64,000 bases of DNA from assembly GCA_000513555.1 (NCBI GenBank), contig ALYD01000003.1, positions 1-64,000 on the forward strand, read 5' to 3'. The notes under the pieces were generated by a model. The model saw nothing but the letters and a program-made list of their open reading frames with translations, did not search any database and had not been told where the DNA came from. Below are positions 60,813 through 64,000 of this stretch, piece by piece. The DNA is from Lachnospiraceae bacterium JC7 (lineage in GTDB: Bacteria; Bacillota; Clostridia; Lachnospirales; Lachnospiraceae). The first letter of the stretch is position 1; every line of letters starts with the position of its first letter. The position numbers and the translations under genes were made by a program.

Positions 60813-61535
60813 TCAGTTATTTCTGTTTTTCTTTTTTATTCTGTGAAGCTGCGGTCTCACCACTATTTCCGGCACGCAGGTTCCTTCTCTTACACTTAAT
60901 GCATATTCCACCGCATCAGCCACGTCTTCCGGTGTAAGATGCGCATCCGTCGCGTCATCAGCTTCAAAATCAGCATTGCGATAAAGTGCAGTATCCGTCA
61001 TATCAGGCAGAATGGAAGTGACTCCCACTCCGTATTTCCTCACTTCATCAAAGAGGCTTCGGCCAAAGCTCATAAGCCCGGCCTTTGTCGCTCCGTATGC
61101 AGCACCATGGGGATTACTGGATATGGCAGTGACCGAGGAAATGTTGATAACATTCCCCCTATTCTCCTTCAGAGTTCTGAGAAGCTGCTGGGTGATGACC
61201 ATCGGAATCTCCAGATTGACTCTCACTATCTCCTGGATCTTTCCGGGATTCAGTTCCTCATGGAGCCCGTAATAGGCCGCTCCCGCATTATTTATGAGTA
61301 CCTTCAGCTCCGCATCCGGAAACTTCGCTATCTGCTTTATGACTGAAAGCATCTCTCCGGTCTCCCTGAGATCACAGACGATATGATGAAGCCCGGGTCT
61401 CTCGCCATCATCAAACTTTCTTCCGATGCCGTACACCTCATATCCCATTTCCATAAGCCTATAGGCTATAGCTTTTCCTATACCTGATGAGGCGCCCGTC
61501 ACGATGGCAGTTTTCTTTTTTGTTGTTACACTCAT
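60813..61535 (-). CDS. Short-chain dehydrogenase/reductase (SDR)
   Basis: A 240-residue classical SDR: cofactor loop TGASSGIGKAIAYRL, NNAGAAYYGL, catalytic Ser in NVINISSVTAISSNP and the Tyr-Lys pair in AAYGATKAGLM. The Arg residues after the first strand (GRKFDD) suggest NADP(H). Substrate unknown. Single gene, with no clear ribosome site at the ATG. Confidence 0.9.
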   Translation of the reverse strand: MSVTTKKKTAIVTGASSGIGKAIAYRLMEMGYEVYGIGRKFDDGERPGLHHIVCDLRETGEMLSVIKQIAKFPDAELKVLINNAGAAYYGLHEELNPGKIQEIVRVNLEIPMVITQQLLRTLKENRGNVINISSVTAISSNPHGAAYGATKAGLMSFGRSLFDEVRKYGVGVTSILPDMTDTALYRNADFEADDATDAHLTPEDVADAVEYALSVREGTCVPEIVVRPQLHRIKKKNRNN

Positions 61536-61688
61536 ACTATAACCGAATTTCCTTCATAAGATTCATACCAATTTCAACATAGCTGGTATATCGTTTATTT
61601 TATATTGCGCAAGCGTCTTAAGTACATCCCCATCTTTCATTCAGACAGAATTGAAACACATGCACGGCCCAGCTCACAAAGAGCATAT

Positions 61689-62729
61689 TTATCTGTCCTG
61701 TTCTTCCCAGCGGAAAATACGATCTTCCGGAACGAACTCCCTAAGACGCCCCACCATCCAGTTTTCCATTTCCTCTGTGAGTTTATCACTGTAATGATAT
61801 ACTCCGTGATCATTCTGATAGGGATACTGAACCACCGCACTATCCGGCATGTTGCGTCGCATAGACTTCAGATATTCCTCCGACAGCCTGAAACTTCCCA
61901 CACTTACATCATTTACCCTGTCCATAGGTATCTCAGAAGTTATCCTGTCCATCATTTTCCCGTATTCAGTCTTCCAATCCGGACAGTAGATCATTGGATC
62001 AAAGCACATTCTCACAGTAAAGCCCGAATCCAGGGCCCTTTTAATGCTTTCGATCCTTCCACCGAGACTTCCCGTTCTGTGTTCAAAATGCTCCACTACA
62101 TAATCCGGTGATAACGTAAAGGCAAAAATAGTCCTTCCGCTTCTGTCTGCCGGAAGTCTTTCAAAGTCAATATTTCCCGCCTTCGTCCTCACCTCTATGG
62201 TTAGACCGGGATGAGAAGCCGCGAAATCGATCCACTCACTAACATACCCTGTAAGCGTCTCTATAGCCAGGAGGTCAGTATCATAGGAAACACAGAGATA
62301 TACAGGATGTTCCGAAAGAAGCGTTTCCACTTCCTTGAATATATCCTGCAGATTCAAAAATATCACCATATTTCCGGAAGGATACATGCCTTTCAGATAA
62401 CAGTATTCGCAGTCAAAAAGACAGTTCATCATACATGAGGTATAGTAAAAATGCTTATGTCCCATGTTCTGGCAGACCTCCGCTCCCGGATAGACCAGGT
62501 TTCCCTGCTTGACCGCAAGTATCAGCGCCTGAGACTCATGCTGCTTCACGTAGTTCTGCTTATGTCTGTTGAACACATCCTTGTAATGATCGATTTTTAT
62601 TATCTCGGCCTTAGGAAAATGCTTCATTATCTCATCGGCCTTTTCCCTATAATCTCTGTCTGCCAAAACCTTCTCTTCAACATAAATATGAGAAAAGGGC
62701 TTATTCAGAAATGATGTTCCTGATAACAT
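61689..62729 (-). CDS. splB: Spore photoproduct lyase-like radical SAM enzyme
   Basis: 346 residues from the ATG at 62729 (AAGAAGG seven bases upstream), overlapping the previous gene by 29 bases; this matches the usual size of about 340. The radical-SAM cluster motif CLFDCEYC (Cys103, Cys107, Cys110) has the CxxxCxxC spacing of SPL, and Cys146 lies in CVSYDTDLLAIE, the likely site of the H-donor Cys. The C-terminus shows RMCFDPMIYCPDW and VGSFRLSEEYL. It would repair 5-thyminyl-5,6-dihydrothymine in DNA. The gene is coupled to an upstream nucleosidase-like gene. Confidence 0.9.
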   Translation of the reverse strand: MLSGTSFLNKPFSHIYVEEKVLADRDYREKADEIMKHFPKAEIIKIDHYKDVFNRHKQNYVKQHESQALILAVKQGNLVYPGAEVCQNMGHKHFYYTSCMMNCLFDCEYCYLKGMYPSGNMVIFLNLQDIFKEVETLLSEHPVYLCVSYDTDLLAIETLTGYVSEWIDFAASHPGLTIEVRTKAGNIDFERLPADRSGRTIFAFTLSPDYVVEHFEHRTGSLGGRIESIKRALDSGFTVRMCFDPMIYCPDWKTEYGKMMDRITSEIPMDRVNDVSVGSFRLSEEYLKSMRRNMPDSAVVQYPYQNDHGVYHYSDKLTEEMENWMVGRLREFVPEDRIFRWEEQDR

Positions 62730-63648
62730 CAAGTACCTTCTTTCCATTACGTTTATCCACAGTGGGGAGCACCCCCTCTTCATAGAGTCTTTCCACTTCA
62801 GCCATCCAGCTTATCCCGCTGAGGCTTCCGTATTTCACATATTGTGTGAATTGATCCTGCATGACCTTCGAAAAATGTGCATCTCTGATGACTTTTTCCA
62901 CTGCTTTTTTCTCCGGAACCCCGAGAATGTCCATCCTTTCCTCTTCTTTGGCAGAAATCTCCCGAAGCTTTTCCACATAATCCAGAATCTGTTCCACATT
63001 CCGTTCCACAGAATCCGTGACATGAGCCGCCAGAATCTTCACATCGGAAACATCTTCCGAAATACCACTGTCGGTGACCACCCTAAGAAAACTCTGCTGA
63101 TGAGGGCCCACATAAAACGCTGCAGCCTGATACACTGCCGCCGCCTCCATATCATAGAGCTCATAATCTCCGGCAGCCATATCGAGGAACATCACAGCCC
63201 TTTCGGTGAGGACCTGACTACCGGTCACGACAGATGCTTCAGGAATAGCTGTTTCCACCAGCATATCGGGATAAAAACATCTGTCGCTGTTCTGATCCAG
63301 CAGCTTATTAAGAAGAAACAGCTCCTTCCCATCATGTTTATGCAGCATCGCCGCAGTTCCTAAGGACAAAAGCTGATCAGCCGATCCTGCATCATATTCC
63401 GTAAGAACAGAGGACACCGCCGCCGAAGCATTTATAGGACCTACTCCGGTGATGGTAAGTACCATTTCAGGCCTTATTCTCCTTCCCTTGGAATCCCCGC
63501 TGTCCTCTCCATCTGCTCCCGCCATGAGCTTAAGATATTCCTCCGGCACAAACTGCTGAAACCTCGTCATGTCCGCCCTCTTTTTCAGTCCGAACATCTT
63601 TATAAGAGGTTTTGCCTCCGGATACAATGCTGTAAAAATGAAAACCAT
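62701..63648 (-). CDS. Nucleoside phosphorylase/MTA-SAH nucleosidase-like protein
   Basis: A 315-residue protein of the PNP_UDP_1 fold: TALYPEAKPLI, ITGVGPINASAAVSSVL, a specificity motif DMEAAAVYQAA (as MEGAAV in MTAN) and VTDSGISEDVSD with the catalytic Asp. The last 85 residues are a helical extension with no known domain. The family splits nucleosides such as 5'-methylthioadenosine, S-adenosylhomocysteine and 5'-deoxyadenosine. Overlap with the radical SAM gene suggests it clears 5'-deoxyadenosine. The ATG follows GGAG. It lies alone in front of SPL. Confidence 0.85.
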   Translation of the reverse strand: MVFIFTALYPEAKPLIKMFGLKKRADMTRFQQFVPEEYLKLMAGADGEDSGDSKGRRIRPEMVLTITGVGPINASAAVSSVLTEYDAGSADQLLSLGTAAMLHKHDGKELFLLNKLLDQNSDRCFYPDMLVETAIPEASVVTGSQVLTERAVMFLDMAAGDYELYDMEAAAVYQAAAFYVGPHQQSFLRVVTDSGISEDVSDVKILAAHVTDSVERNVEQILDYVEKLREISAKEEERMDILGVPEKKAVEKVIRDAHFSKVMQDQFTQYVKYGSLSGISWMAEVERLYEEGVLPTVDKRNGKKVLDVIRNIISE

Positions 63649-63748
63649 TTATCTTCTCCGCCTGCTTCAAGAATGTCAAAACCGGGAATGACATCCCACT
63701 ATTACTGTATCGTCACATTATGCCACATCTCAGGCCCCGGTTCTACTC

Positions 63749-63796
63749 AAAAAATCCCTGAAGAGAATGATATATCAAACTCTTACAGGGATTTTC
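63749..63796 (-). terminator. Terminator after the partial membrane protein gene
   Basis: AAATCCCTG-AAGAG and CTCTT-x-CAGGGATTT arms around a 14-base loop, followed on minus by TTTTTTGAG. Confidence 0.8.
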
Positions 63797-63822
63797 ATGA
63801 TTCAACTTAATTTTTCAAGGAA

Positions 63823-64000
63823 TCAGAAATTGCCGTTCTGCTGCACAGCCATATTGTTATATGCCGCATTTAACGCATTCGAATTCTTGATGATGATATT
63901 GGCCGCGATAAAAGGACCTACACCGCAAAGGAAAGCTCCGAAGATCCACCATAAGAGAATGGTTGTGCCGCCCTCCTGGAAGTTCATACCATAGCGTGGA
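63823..64000 (-). CDS. C-terminal end of a DUF4234-like membrane protein (5' part outside window)
   Basis: A frame entering from the right edge and ending with a TGA at 63823-63825. The 58 or so visible residues include a membrane segment (TTILLWWIFGAFLCGVGPFIAANIII) followed by KNSNALNAAYNNMAVQQNGNF. This resembles the end of DUF4234 proteins, small membrane proteins of unknown function. The assignment is by pattern only. The start lies outside the window. Confidence 0.55.
   Translation of the reverse strand, partial: PRYGMNFQEGGTTILLWWIFGAFLCGVGPFIAANIIIKNSNALNAAYNNMAVQQNGNF

Noticed and set aside
1-64000. CRISPR arrays, tRNA or rRNA genes, IS elements, prophage genes
   Set aside because: No regularly spaced repeats, no transposase or integrase-like frames and no tRNA-like cloverleaf were found by reading. 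A tRNAscan or ISfinder run could still reveal a small element.

Overview
The window looks like the chromosome of a low-to-mid GC, anaerobic Firmicute, most likely a motile member of the Lachnospiraceae. This is inferred from gene content, not from a marker gene: a large-insert flagellin, a DUF5711 protein, choline-binding-type wall repeats, a T-box leader, a CIRCE box at lon, a two-ATPase ECF module and several catabolic gene sets typical of gut or rumen clostridia. Nearly all genes lie on the minus strand. Only mutS2, a response regulator, a HIT protein and a peptide-binding lipoprotein are on plus, so the window probably sits within one replichore. No tRNA, rRNA, IS element, prophage or CRISPR array was seen.

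Layout. 1-5.8 kb: end of an RNA m5U methyltransferase, a TPR/GGDEF protein with a degenerate signature, a YhaM-type exoribonuclease and an HtrA-like protein that has lost its catalytic triad. 5.8-10.7 kb: mutS2 and a response regulator on plus, with a sensor kinase convergent to them. 10.7-17.1 kb: ROK glucokinase, DUF5711 protein, sugar nucleotidyltransferase, wall-binding protein, and a T-box-controlled neurotransmitter:sodium symporter-type transporter. 17.4-20.6 kb: HIT protein, ArsR-like regulator and two envelope enzymes (NlpC/P60, L,D-transpeptidase). 20.7-24.6 kb: an ECF vitamin-type transporter translationally coupled to an isochorismatase-fold hydrolase. 24.7-27.6 kb: uridine kinase-like protein, GNAT, self-regulating TetR, small secreted protein. 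27.7-32.0 kb: an LRR - VWA/DUF2201 - MoxR ATPase operon. 32.3-37.5 kb: SGNH hydrolase and a secreted beta-helix protein/flagellin operon behind a sigma-D-like promoter.

37.7-48.6 kb is a peptide-use locus. Eight tightly packed genes encode an acetolactate synthase-like enzyme, DppBCDF-type ABC subunits, two M20 peptidases and a cytidylate-kinase-like protein. The matching substrate-binding lipoprotein diverges from them, and both transcripts start with terminator-bearing leaders. 48.6-51.1 kb: lon with a CIRCE operator. 51.2-59.2 kb is a 5-oxoproline-type operon: an NRAMP-fold transporter without metal-site motifs, then pxpB, pxpC, accB, accC, pxpA, an unknown gene and a nitronate monooxygenase. 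It holds separately all the modules of a urea-carboxylase-like biotin enzyme. 59.6-64.0 kb: ketopantoate reductase, SDR, a spore-photoproduct-lyase-like radical SAM enzyme overlapping a nucleosidase-like gene, and the end of a membrane protein.

The most interesting items are the pxp/acc operon with its atypical transporter, the beta-helix/flagellin pair, the LRR-VWA-MoxR trio, the nucleosidase/photoproduct-lyase pair, the ECF/isochorismatase operon and the divergent double-leader region at 46.7-46.9 kb. All functions are assigned from sequence reading alone; no database search was run.
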